A stretch of 64,000 nt of DNA, from NCBI GenBank assembly GCA_947302205.1, contig CAMYVD010000003.1:38458-102457 (forward strand). The letters run 5' to 3'. The notes under the pieces were generated by a model. The model saw nothing but the letters and a program-made list of their open reading frames with translations. It made no database searches and was not told the origin of the DNA. The stretch is from an uncultured Bacteroidales bacterium. GTDB taxonomy: Bacteria > Bacteroidota > Bacteroidia > Bacteroidales > F082. Shown piece after piece: positions 10,703 to 20,463 of the stretch; the first letter of the stretch is position 1; every line of letters begins with the position of its first letter. Made by a program: the position numbers and the translations under genes.

Positions 10703-12310
10703 ATGCGGATAATTATGAAAAGAATAAATATTATCAAAACTATCTTAATTCTGTTTATGGCTATCATTTTTTTGCCTGCTTCCAATGCTCAGGCTGGTGG
10801 AGAAAATGGTATCCATGTAAGTGGAGGCAGTTCGTCGGGAACAAAAATCTCATCAAATATCGGGAACTCCACAATTGCAACAGGCTATAATTCGTTCGCT
10901 AGTGGTTATGCCTCAGAAGCGTCGGGCCATACTTCAACGGCTTTAGGGCGTGAAGCAAAGGCTTTAGGAGCCTATTCAGGGGCGTTTGGGAATTTTGTAA
11001 AAGCCGTGGCAAACAATTCTTTTGTACTTGGTACTGGTTTTTCCTCGACATTACCATTGACCAATTCGGCAGCAGGAATCATGATGGGGGTAAATAGCCA
11101 GCAACCAACATTGACTATTACGGCTGCAGCAAATGCAACTAGAACTGGTAAGATTGCCATCGGCAATGTAGCATCACCTTCGGCCAAGTTGCACATTGCG
11201 GGTGACGGGGTAGAAAATGCCGATATCCTTTTGGCTTCTACGGGTTCGAATAAGTCAATCATCCAGTTTCGAAATAGTAGCAACAATATCACGGTCGGCT
11301 CAGACAATGTGATGAAATTCAATGCGCCCAACATGCAGTTCTACCCGACTGGCCAGGTGGCCGTGAACGGTGCATTTAAGGCGACTGGGAAAGTCACCCT
11401 GAGCGGTCTTGCAGGCTCGTCGTCCAAGGTGCTGACTGTGGGTGCCAACGGGCAACTGTCTTCCGTAGAGTATTCCACTTTTTACGATGATCTTGGCAAT
11501 CACACGGCCGAACAAAACATCAACCTGAATGGGAAGAAGATTGTGAACGGCACTTCGGGTTTGGGCGGCATCTTTGTGTCAACAGATGGCAAAGTGGGAA
11601 TCAATACGGAAAATATAACGACGGCGTATGCACTTGCTGTTGATGGCGGTCTGATTACCACCAAGGTCCACATCCAGGACGTGACTGACTGGCAGGACCG
11701 CGTGTTCGACGGGGACTATGCGCTGATGCCCCTCGGTGAGCTGGAGGCCTACGTCGCCGCCAACAGACATTTGCCGGGCGTGCCCTCCGAGGCCGAGGTG
11801 AAGGCCGCGGGCTTCGACCTGACCGCGATGACCTCCGCCCTGCTGGGCAAGGTGGAGGAGCTGACGCTTTACACGATACGCCAGCAGCGGGAGATCGACT
11901 CGCTGCGCGACCTGGTGACGGTGCGCTTCGGCTACGACGCCTGCGGCAACCGCACCCGACGGACCCTCGAGTTCTCCATGGTGGAGGAAGAACGCGGCAC
12001 CAGTCCCGGCGGGACCCCGCACGACGCCGGCGCCCAGTGGCAAGCCTCGCTCAGCGACAGCTTTGCGGGCGTGGAGGCGACGCTCTTCCCCAACCCCACC
12101 GAGGGAGGATTCTTTGTGTTGCTTGGCGGCGAGTTGCCCGGGGATGCCACGGCCACACTTTGCGCCATTGATGGGACTGTACTAGAAAAACGCGTGGTGA
12201 GTAGTGTTACGGAGGAGTTCGACCTCAGCCGGAGACCTGCCGGCATTTACCTGCTACGCCTATCCGCGGGGCACGAGACCAGAGTTTGGAAAGTTATCAA
12301 GAGAAACTAA
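10703..12310 (+). CDS. YadA-head-like / tail-fibre-like surface protein with T9SS C-terminal sorting domain
   Basis: 'NSTIATGYNSFASGYASEASGHTSTALGREAKALGAYSGAFG' head repeats; 'PLGELEAYVAANRHLPGVPSEAEVKAAGFDLTAMTSALLGKVEELTLYTIRQQREIDSLRD' tail-fibre-like segment; 'LFPNPTEGGFFV...RPAGIYLLRLSAGHETRVWKVIKRN' CTD. Confidence 0.75.
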   Translation: MRIIMKRINIIKTILILFMAIIFLPASNAQAGGENGIHVSGGSSSGTKISSNIGNSTIATGYNSFASGYASEASGHTSTALGREAKALGAYSGAFGNFVKAVANNSFVLGTGFSSTLPLTNSAAGIMMGVNSQQPTLTITAAANATRTGKIAIGNVASPSAKLHIAGDGVENADILLASTGSNKSIIQFRNSSNNITVGSDNVMKFNAPNMQFYPTGQVAVNGAFKATGKVTLSGLAGSSSKVLTVGANGQLSSVEYSTFYDDLGNHTAEQNINLNGKKIVNGTSGLGGIFVSTDGKVGINTENITTAYALAVDGGLITTKVHIQDVTDWQDRVFDGDYALMPLGELEAYVAANRHLPGVPSEAEVKAAGFDLTAMTSALLGKVEELTLYTIRQQREIDSLRDLVTVRFGYDACGNRTRRTLEFSMVEEERGTSPGGTPHDAGAQWQASLSDSFAGVEATLFPNPTEGGFFVLLGGELPGDATATLCAIDGTVLEKRVVSSVTEEFDLSRRPAGIYLLRLSAGHETRVWKVIKRN

Positions 12311-12320
12311 ATACACAGCC

Positions 12321-15300
12321 ATGAGAACAACAATACGGGTCGCCTCGGTTTTATTGACGGCGGCATTGGCTATGCGTGCCGTCACTTCCGTGGCCCAAAG
12401 CCCATATTTCGGTGAGTATTTCGAATTGAACTCGACATTGAACGCCAACCAAAGCCACGAATACTACGCCCGCACTTACATCGACCTGAAAACAGGGTTC
12501 CATTCCGAGCCTCAGATCGGCAATCATACACTATTGGAAATAGACCCGTATTATAATTCACCAAACACCTTCGGCATAGATCAACATTATCCGCCAGATC
12601 ATGATATTGTTGGTCGTTTAGGGTTTTATCCATTGGATTTCCATGTCAATGAAAACGGGGCTGCGACAATCAGTATTCCACTGGAGTTTCCAGAGGGAAT
12701 CAATGGAATGACACCACATTTAAGCCTGGAGTACAACAGCCAGTCGGGCAACGGCATACTCGGTCTGGGGTGGAGCCTCGGAGGCATGTCTAAGATATCA
12801 AGGGTTCCGTATACTTACGAGTACAACGATGAATGTCACTCCGTACAGTTTTCGAACGAAGACCAACTCTCTTTGGATGGAGTGATTCTGAGAAAAGGAA
12901 CAATCAATGGAACAACTTGCTACTATCCTGAGATTTATGATTATTCGGTTGTTTATCCAATATCGGGTGGCTTCAAGGTGTTGAAGAAGGACGGAACTGT
13001 CGCCACTTACACCGCCAAGTATTATCTTCAGCAGGCCATTTCGGAGCCAATTGAATGGCATCTTTCAAAGGTGGAAGACAGTTATGGGAACCATATCGAA
13101 TATGAATACGAGAACAACAGGATAGATGGAGCATTTTACCCAACAAAGGTTAAATATACAGGAAGGACAGGGTTCACACCAGCGTATGAGATCAGGTTTA
13201 TTTATGACGCTTATGATTCCCGGACAGACTGTCCAAAAAAATGGTTTTCCCAACCCGGTAATATGAGTTGTAATGCCGGATTCAGCAGAATCACTAAAAA
13301 GCTTTCGAACATTGAGTGTTGGTTTGGCGAGAAACGAATCATCCGATACAACTTAACATACACAACACTTGATTGGAGCATAAGGGCGCTCGCCTATGTC
13401 GAGAAGCAGTTTCATGACTATCCTGGCGGAAAAGGCAGTTATAATCAGATCATACCCCTGAAGTTTACATGGTCGGAAACACGCCACAACCTTCAATATG
13501 AGCAGGCTGGAGGCGCTTTGGACTTGAATACATATTACGACAATGCACAGCAATGGTATCAACGCACAGCCTTTGCTGCACGGTTTGAAAACGACAAGTT
13601 GTCTGAATTGCAGAAATACGAACATGACATCGTTCACTTAATGTATAACGAAAACACGACTCCGCATTACTATCTCAATGTTTTCAGAAACAATAACATT
13701 GTAGGGGAAAGCGGGCAGGCATATTACTACAATCCGTCACTATACCATTATGACTGTAGTTTAGTTAACCAGAACTTTACGGACGGCAGATTTATCCATG
13801 CCCTCATGCCAGCGGATACGGATGGTGATGGGTTAGACGAAATTACGTGTATATATACATCATCGGGATACTTGAGAATATCTCTAATCAAACCTAATAG
13901 TAGTGGCGCCGTTTTTGAAGAAATCCCCTTACCCTATTTATTCTCTTCACCAGATGGTTTTGATTCAAACAGTTTCCAGATAGGGGATTTCAACGGCGAT
14001 GGCCTTTCCGACCTATTATGTCTATTCAATAATTACCTTTATGTGAGAATGAGCACGGCAAACGGTGCGTTCTCCGAGGATGTCAGTGACAACAATAATG
14101 AAATAACGGGAAACAAAAAAATAATCGTTGCGGACTTTAGTGGGGATATGAAAGACCAAATACTCGTTCTAAACAAAACTGGAAGTACTTTGCATGGACG
14201 TTATTTTAACATTTTAGAAAACAACGGCGAATACAGCTTCAATGCTCCCAAATCAATCATTTCAGATTTGACACAAAATTATTTTGCAAACACATGTCAC
14301 AGGCTTTGTTGCGGAGATTTTAACGGAGACGGAAAGAAAGACCTCCTTCTGATGTGCTCCGGGGCGTGGCGTTTTTATTTCTCGCAAGGCAACGGTTGTT
14401 TTAGTTCGGCACAATTGATGAATGATAGCGGGATTGTAAACGACAACTTCGCCATCACCGAAGATGACTCATCCTCGTTGGCTTTTGCGGTGGTTTCCGA
14501 TTTCGACCACGATGGATGCGACGATGTAAGCATTACCTTGCAGCAGGATTTCGACAGACCATCGGGTATCCAGTTCCTTGATTATACTTATAGGGGTGTC
14601 TTTAGGAGGGATTTTCTAATCAGACCACAAAATCAGGAAATCAACGTCAGAAGAATACGCAATTTGAGAACATGGTGGGATAATGGAATTATGAAAGAAG
14701 AGGAACGTTGCATAGATTCTGTCATCACTTTCCAAGAAGCATTTACTACTAATAATGTTTTTCTTCCCGTTGTGGGCAATCATAAAGGGACGGCTCCAAA
14801 TGAGATTCTCTACTGTCGCGTGGACAACGCCTCTGGACACACAAATCTATGTGCTTTTCTGCATAACACAGGAAACTTCAGCCCCGACAGCCTTACGCGA
14901 GCAATCAGTCAAATAGTCACCAGCCTTGGTGCGACCACAGATATAAAATACAGGCCCGTTTCTTACCAGTTTACACAAAACCAGAATATTTCAGGACTGG
15001 AAACATTTGGTAGGTCTTTGACACCCGTTCTGCCTTTCAACGGCTTCATGAACATCGTGGAACACGTTGTGGAGGAAATCAAGGATGACGGAGCCGGAGA
15101 CACCCCAGGGAAAAAACACAGGCTAACAAGGTACCATTATACAAGGCCGTATTACCACACCCGAGGCCGGGGGTTTCTTGGATTTGGGACCGTTTGGACC
15201 AGGCAACAGGGACAGGTGCCGCAACACGATGTGATCTCTGTCCGGAACGCCGCCCTGAGCCAAGCGTTTCATGTATTGCTTCCCCAGACCACGGCTTCAT

Positions 15301-18300
15301 ACCACTTCAGGACAAACAATTCCAACGACCTTCTCCAACATCAGTGGACTCGATACACCTATTCTTTCCTTAACAACAACGATTTCGACAGCGAATTGGG
15401 CCAGATCCCCAATGGCGTCTTCGCACCGTATTTGTCAAGGACATTAACCATCAGAAACGACGGTTCCCCGCAGAAATATGAGAAAACGGTGACATCCAAA
15501 GACGGCTATGGCAACACCACCATGTTTGAGAGAAGGTTCGGCAACGACACCGTCAACTTCCCGTATTATGAAAGCACATCCACCGTTTACGACAACAGCG
15601 TAACCTCCAGCCGCTGGATCCTGGGCGTCCCGAATAGTGAGACAGTGACGCAACGACTCACGGGCGTCCCCTCGGACCAGGTAGTGCGGCACACCACATA
15701 CAGCAACGACATGACCCACGGCGTGCACCTGGCCAAAATCACTGAGCCAAACTCGGGCAAGCAGCTCGCCGAGACCTACGGCTACGACGGCTTCGGCAAC
15801 CTCGCCTCCGTGACCAGGGATGTCGGCGACGGCCATCCGAGGGCCGACACCTACGCCTATTCCGCCGACGGACGGTTCATGACCTCCCACACCAATGCCA
15901 AGGGACACGCTACCCATTATTATTACCACGACGCCACAGGTCTGCTCGACAGCGTCACCGACCCTAATGGGCTTACCACGAAATATCATTATGACTACCT
16001 TTGTGATCTAATCAAGACGGAACTGCCTTCAGGGATCCTTGAGGAGCAGGTAATGAGATGGGTCGGTCATCCGTTGCAGGACACCTATCATCCCGACACC
16101 CCCGATTTCGGAGCCCCCGTCTACTTCATCTGGCGCAAGCGGTCGGGGGAGCGGGAACAATACACATTCTACGACCAGCACCGGCGCAAACTGCGTGAGG
16201 TTAGTTGGACAATGGACGACAAGAAAGTCTATGTGGACTACCGCTACCACGATGTCACAGGGCTGCTCGACAGCATGTCGGCTCCCTATTATCCAGACGA
16301 GAATGAAACTCCTTTGTTTTCTGTCTACCAATACGATTATCTTGACAGAAACATAAATACGACAAACCCCAACGGTTCCTTCATGACACATTCCTATGAC
16401 GGATGGAGCGAGACGGTACGGGATTTTGACGGGCAGAAGAGGACGTTGACCTACAACCCCGCCGGAATAGTCACCAAGGTGTCCGACTTCGGGAATTCCG
16501 ACAGCAGTCCCGTCGAAATCGACTATGTACGCTATGGTGACGGCAAGTTGAAAACCTCCACGGTGGGCAACTACAACACCACCTCCATTACCTATACCTA
16601 CGATGTGAACAGGAATCCCGCTACTGTTGCCGATCCTTCGTTGGGACAGCTCACATACGACTACAACGGCTTCGGCGAGATGACCTACAGTGCGACACCG
16701 CGGGATACTGTAACATACACCTACGACGCCCTTGGCCGCATGGTAACGAGGACCGGTCTTGACGGCTACTCGCACTGGCAATATGATGTTGCCTTCAAAG
16801 GTACCTTATCGGAATCCTATTACGAACCCGTTTCTGGCCCAACCGTGTCGGAACGCTATACGTACGACCGTCTGGGAAGATTAATCCAGCAAGGAAAGCA
16901 GGTGGGGTTTGAGGATGAATGGATGTTTGCTTACGGTTACGACGCCCTTGGCCGGCGCAACGCCGTCACCTATCCGTCGGGAAAGATGTTCAAGTGGCAT
17001 TATGACCGCAACGGTTTCATGGACAGGGTGACGGATGCCGCCAGTAACACGGTGGTATGGCAGGCGACAGCCACGGACCGATGGGGCAACACCACCGAAT
17101 TCACCGAAGGGAACATCAATGTGGAATATGATTATAATCCGAAAACAGGTTTGGTGACTGAGATCACTGCCCGAAAAAATGGCCAGAATTTGTTCGGCCA
17201 AGCATACTTTTGGACGGCTACAGGCAACCTGTCAAGTCGAGCCGACATGATGCTCAACTTCGTTGAATCGTTCACCTACGACCGGTTCAACCGCCTTACA
17301 TCGGCAAGAGTGAGCCCATTGTCAAAACCATCCTATTACAATGACCATTTCTATTACGATTCCAAGGGGAACGTCGTCCAAAAGGACGGGGTTGGAGTCT
17401 ATGCATACGAACACGAGACCAATCCCTACGCGGTAACGGGAATGAGCCCCAATCCATTAGTCATCGACCGCCTTGCCGACCAGACCGTCGACTACACCCC
17501 TTTCGACAAGATAAGTTCCATCAGTCAGGACGGGAAGTCGCTTACCGTGAATTACGGCATCGACCGGCAACGGGTCATACAATCGTTCACCGACGGGAAT
17601 ATCACCAAAACGAAACGCTACTTCACCCCGCTTTATGAAGAGGTCTCCGAGAACGGTGTAACAAAAAAACTGCACTATCTCACCTCTGCCACGGGATTAT
17701 TCGCTATCTTTGTTGGCACTGCAAACGGAGGAACCATGCACTACACGCTGAAAGACCACCAAGGCAGCCTGGCTGCGGTCGTCCGCGGCAACACCGTGGA
17801 GCGGTTGAGCTATGACCCTTGGGGCCGCCGCCGCAACACCTCCGACTTCGGCTACGACAACGTCAACTATACCTTCGACCGCGGCTACACCCTCCACGAG
17901 CATTATGATGATTTTGACTTGATTAACATGAACGGCCGTCTTTACGATCCCATCCTTGGCCGCATGCTCTCGCCCGACGTGGTGATCCAGGACGAGCAGA
18001 ACTCCCAGGCCTACAACCGCTACAGCTACTGCTTCAACAATCCCTTGAGGTTCACGGACCCGAGCGGGTATGTGGTGAGGGGATCTCGCAACTATTTCGA
18101 TTGGAATTCCATGACATATCTCAATCTGGGTAATTACAGGAACAACGGCAATGCTTTCAACACTGATATGAGCGAAGGGAAGTTCTCACCGGTTTATGAT
18201 GTGAATGGCGTTTTACTAGGAACAACAAAAGAAGGGTTCTCAGGACAAGTGTTAATCTATGCAGGTTCTGAAGATATTGACTTTTCTTCTTTGTCCGAAA

Positions 18301-18824
18301 GTGATGCTTTATTGATAGAAGGTGTTTCTACCTACGATTTGTTATCCGAAAAACTTCCAGGTGAGTCAAAGTCAAACATATGGACGAATATTGTTTCGCA
18401 AATGGAAGGCGCAAGGGTATATGATGTGGTTTTTCATATGAGTGATTTGCGTGAAAACAAAATTATATTTAACCCAAATATTAATGCAGGCTGGTCATCC
18501 TCTTATGCATTGAAAACAGGTGAAGGTAAGATTCAAGGTTCGGATAAATACCATTATGAGACCACCGTTGAAAACATACAATCCACTATTGTCATCCATG
18601 AATACTATTCTCACATAAAAAAGAACAATGGTGACAACTACAGATCTCATAGATTAGCATATAAGAATGTCATAAACTACAAGCCGCTATGGAATAAAAC
18701 CACAGATGCATACAAGGGGTTTGTTGTTAGACGGTTGTTAGAGTACACCAAAAGAGAAACTGGTCGCACCAAAGTGGATCCACCATATCGGTATTCATAC
18801 AATAAATACAGAGATTATTATTAG
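12321..18824 (+). CDS. SpvB/VCBS-Rhs (TcB/TcC-like) polymorphic toxin with HEYYSH-containing C-terminal tip
   Basis: Signal peptide from ATG 12321; SpvB-like 'ISIPLEFPEGINGMTPHLSLEYNSQSGNGILGLGWSLGGMSKISR'; FG-GAP 'DTDGDGLDE', 'GDFNGDGLSDL'; YD repeats; core end 'NGRLYDPILGRMLSPDVVIQDEQNSQAYNRYSYCFNNPLRFTDPSG'. Confidence 0.9.
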   Translation: MRTTIRVASVLLTAALAMRAVTSVAQSPYFGEYFELNSTLNANQSHEYYARTYIDLKTGFHSEPQIGNHTLLEIDPYYNSPNTFGIDQHYPPDHDIVGRLGFYPLDFHVNENGAATISIPLEFPEGINGMTPHLSLEYNSQSGNGILGLGWSLGGMSKISRVPYTYEYNDECHSVQFSNEDQLSLDGVILRKGTINGTTCYYPEIYDYSVVYPISGGFKVLKKDGTVATYTAKYYLQQAISEPIEWHLSKVEDSYGNHIEYEYENNRIDGAFYPTKVKYTGRTGFTPAYEIRFIYDAYDSRTDCPKKWFSQPGNMSCNAGFSRITKKLSNIECWFGEKRIIRYNLTYTTLDWSIRALAYVEKQFHDYPGGKGSYNQIIPLKFTWSETRHNLQYEQAGGALDLNTYYDNAQQWYQRTAFAARFENDKLSELQKYEHDIVHLMYNENTTPHYYLNVFRNNNIVGESGQAYYYNPSLYHYDCSLVNQNFTDGRFIHALMPADTDGDGLDEITCIYTSSGYLRISLIKPNSSGAVFEEIPLPYLFSSPDGFDSNSFQIGDFNGDGLSDLLCLFNNYLYVRMSTANGAFSEDVSDNNNEITGNKKIIVADFSGDMKDQILVLNKTGSTLHGRYFNILENNGEYSFNAPKSIISDLTQNYFANTCHRLCCGDFNGDGKKDLLLMCSGAWRFYFSQGNGCFSSAQLMNDSGIVNDNFAITEDDSSSLAFAVVSDFDHDGCDDVSITLQQDFDRPSGIQFLDYTYRGVFRRDFLIRPQNQEINVRRIRNLRTWWDNGIMKEEERCIDSVITFQEAFTTNNVFLPVVGNHKGTAPNEILYCRVDNASGHTNLCAFLHNTGNFSPDSLTRAISQIVTSLGATTDIKYRPVSYQFTQNQNISGLETFGRSLTPVLPFNGFMNIVEHVVEEIKDDGAGDTPGKKHRLTRYHYTRPYYHTRGRGFLGFGTVWTRQQGQVPQHDVISVRNAALSQAFHVLLPQTTASYHFRTNNSNDLLQHQWTRYTYSFLNNNDFDSELGQIPNGVFAPYLSRTLTIRNDGSPQKYEKTVTSKDGYGNTTMFERRFGNDTVNFPYYESTSTVYDNSVTSSRWILGVPNSETVTQRLTGVPSDQVVRHTTYSNDMTHGVHLAKITEPNSGKQLAETYGYDGFGNLASVTRDVGDGHPRADTYAYSADGRFMTSHTNAKGHATHYYYHDATGLLDSVTDPNGLTTKYHYDYLCDLIKTELPSGILEEQVMRWVGHPLQDTYHPDTPDFGAPVYFIWRKRSGEREQYTFYDQHRRKLREVSWTMDDKKVYVDYRYHDVTGLLDSMSAPYYPDENETPLFSVYQYDYLDRNINTTNPNGSFMTHSYDGWSETVRDFDGQKRTLTYNPAGIVTKVSDFGNSDSSPVEIDYVRYGDGKLKTSTVGNYNTTSITYTYDVNRNPATVADPSLGQLTYDYNGFGEMTYSATPRDTVTYTYDALGRMVTRTGLDGYSHWQYDVAFKGTLSESYYEPVSGPTVSERYTYDRLGRLIQQGKQVGFEDEWMFAYGYDALGRRNAVTYPSGKMFKWHYDRNGFMDRVTDAASNTVVWQATATDRWGNTTEFTEGNINVEYDYNPKTGLVTEITARKNGQNLFGQAYFWTATGNLSSRADMMLNFVESFTYDRFNRLTSARVSPLSKPSYYNDHFYYDSKGNVVQKDGVGVYAYEHETNPYAVTGMSPNPLVIDRLADQTVDYTPFDKISSISQDGKSLTVNYGIDRQRVIQSFTDGNITKTKRYFTPLYEEVSENGVTKKLHYLTSATGLFAIFVGTANGGTMHYTLKDHQGSLAAVVRGNTVERLSYDPWGRRRNTSDFGYDNVNYTFDRGYTLHEHYDDFDLINMNGRLYDPILGRMLSPDVVIQDEQNSQAYNRYSYCFNNPLRFTDPSGYVVRGSRNYFDWNSMTYLNLGNYRNNGNAFNTDMSEGKFSPVYDVNGVLLGTTKEGFSGQVLIYAGSEDIDFSSLSESDALLIEGVSTYDLLSEKLPGESKSNIWTNIVSQMEGARVYDVVFHMSDLRENKIIFNPNINAGWSSSYALKTGEGKIQGSDKYHYETTVENIQSTIVIHEYYSHIKKNNGDNYRSHRLAYKNVINYKPLWNKTTDAYKGFVVRRLLEYTKRETGRTKVDPPYRYSYNKYRDYY

Positions 18825-18855
18825 ACATTTGCTTATAATCATATATTAAACCTTT

Positions 18856-19470
18856 ATGAATAATAAAAAGAAGTATTTATTAATAATTGGCATTTGTTTA
18901 TTTATGTTAAAGAACCCAAATAATTGTTGGTCAAATAATGCCATATATAATGACGATTTGGTTAAAAGTAGTTCCAGTGTTATAGATCCGTGTCTATTTG
19001 TGAATGATGTTGACAGCATAACTGTTCTTTACTGGAATGCCTGGGGTTGCAACTATGATCAATATACGATTTCATATTCATTAGCGACAGGTAATATGGT
19101 AGTCTATGTTGAGTACTTAAAGAGTATTCCTGCGTATCCTATTATCTGTTCAGAACAAATTATGTTGTTTCTTTCTTCCATAGACGCTTTTTATTTGAAG
19201 AAAAGCATTCCAATTGTAGAGAAAAAGATAAAACAAAACGCCAATGAACATCTAGAATATGATATTCCAACTTTTCACGTTGAATGTTATAAGAAAGGAA
19301 AACGAGTATTATTTTCATCTACCCTATTGGAAGACGGAGATTATGAATTGGTTTTCAATCCTATGTTTGAAGAATTTAAAAGTATGGTTTTTTCAATTGT
19401 GGATGAATACGATAGGTATGTAAAGAAATTGCGAAAGAAAGATGACTCATATAGATGTAGATATTATTAA
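18856..19470 (+). CDS. Exported hypothetical protein; putative immunity protein for the RHS2 tip
   Basis: 31 bp after the RHS2 stop; signal-peptide-like N-terminus; AT-rich like the tip; followed immediately by Rhs core homology. Confidence 0.5.
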   Translation: MNNKKKYLLIIGICLFMLKNPNNCWSNNAIYNDDLVKSSSSVIDPCLFVNDVDSITVLYWNAWGCNYDQYTISYSLATGNMVVYVEYLKSIPAYPIICSEQIMLFLSSIDAFYLKKSIPIVEKKIKQNANEHLEYDIPTFHVECYKKGKRVLFSSTLLEDGDYELVFNPMFEEFKSMVFSIVDEYDRYVKKLRKKDDSYRCRYY

Positions 19471-19843
19471 ATACCACCAGGGCAGCCTCACGGCCACCGT
19501 CCGCGGCAACACCGTGGAGCGGTTGAGCTATGACCCTTGGGGCCGCCGCCGCAACACCTCCGACTTCGGCTACGACAACGTGAGCCACACCTTCGACCGC
19601 GGCTACACCCTTCACGAGCACTATGACGAGTTTGACTTGATCAACATGAAATTCACGTTAAGCGAGCGCAGTGCCAAGCTCTGCTTGAGCACTGCCGAGC
19701 GATGTGAATTGGGCGGAGCCAACGGCCGCCTTTACAACCCCACGATAGGCCGCTTCTTCTCCCCCGACCCCTTCGTGCAGGCCCCTGATTTCACGCAGAA
19801 TTACAACAGGTACAGCTACTGCATGAACAACCCGGTGATCTGA
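19442..19843 (+). pseudogene. Orphan, mosaic Rhs core 3'-end fragment with an inserted palindromic element
   Basis: 'YHQGSLTATVRGNTVERLSYDPWGRRRNTSDFGYDN' matches the RHS2 core; 'GRFFSPDPFVQAPDFTQNYNRYSYCMNNPV' matches the RHS1 type; no tip follows. Confidence 0.85.
19649..19720. repeat. 72-bp in-frame palindromic insertion (REP/MITE-like) inside the Rhs core fragment
   Basis: Outer IR AATTCAC (19650-19656)/GTGAATT (19704-19710); inner stem GCAGTGCCAAGC-TCT-GCTTG(A)GCACTGC; absent from RHS2 at the same position (LINM^NGRLYDP). Confidence 0.8.
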
Positions 19844-19866
19844 GGTTAATTATAGTTAAGAATGTA

Positions 19867-20397
19867 TCAGGAGAGTGTGGGTCGAGAGTCGTTCTCGGTC
19901 ACAATGATGGTCACAGTACGGCTGCCTTTTTTGGTGCGGAGTGTGATGATGTCGGGCCATTCACCGGTGAGAAACACTTCTTCGAAGCCGATCAGCGAGG
20001 CAATGCAAATTTTGTCGGGATGCTCAGCTGCGTATGCGCAAATGGCGGCCTCAATCTCGCTGAGGGTCACCTCTTTTCCCGTCACCATGCGTTCGGCAAG
20101 GGCATCGAGAGCCTCACGCAGAACCGTGTTGTTCCTTTTGAAATAGCCGTTGCTCGGACTCCCGGAACCCTCATGGACAAAGCTCTGTCGCAGTGTGGGC
20201 AGATGATGGCGCAGATGCGTCTGGATCATCTTGAAAAGGGCCTGGCGCTTTTTGGCGGCAGGCGACTCATATACCTTGGCTGGCATCGTGGGCGTAGAAC
20301 GGACATAGGTGATGCCATTTTTGCATTTAACGTAAGTAAGTCCGCTTATTGTACCGGTTGTCATTTGGCCAGGGCCAACTTGTTTGATTCTTGCCAT
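19867..20397 (-). CDS. Hypothetical protein, possibly DUF6266-like
   Basis: N-terminus 'MARIKQ...GTISGLTYVKCKNGITYVRSTP' resembles the DUF6266 pattern; TATCTTTG -7 on the minus strand at 20429-20436. Confidence 0.45.
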   Translation of the reverse strand: MARIKQVGPGQMTTGTISGLTYVKCKNGITYVRSTPTMPAKVYESPAAKKRQALFKMIQTHLRHHLPTLRQSFVHEGSGSPSNGYFKRNNTVLREALDALAERMVTGKEVTLSEIEAAICAYAAEHPDKICIASLIGFEEVFLTGEWPDIITLRTKKGSRTVTIIVTENDSRPTLS

Positions 20398-20463
20398 TGC
20401 TATTTGTTTTTATCACTGTTTTCGACTGCAAAGATACACAATTCCTTTAATAATCCTTCGCAC

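Noticed and set aside
12204-12320. N-terminal extension of the RHS2 ORF
   Set aside because: Overlaps the end of the upstream gene; ATG 12321 gives a clear signal peptide, so it is taken as the start
16029-16781. 250-aa minus-strand ORF
   Set aside because: Fully inside the RHS2 core on the opposite strand; no domain features
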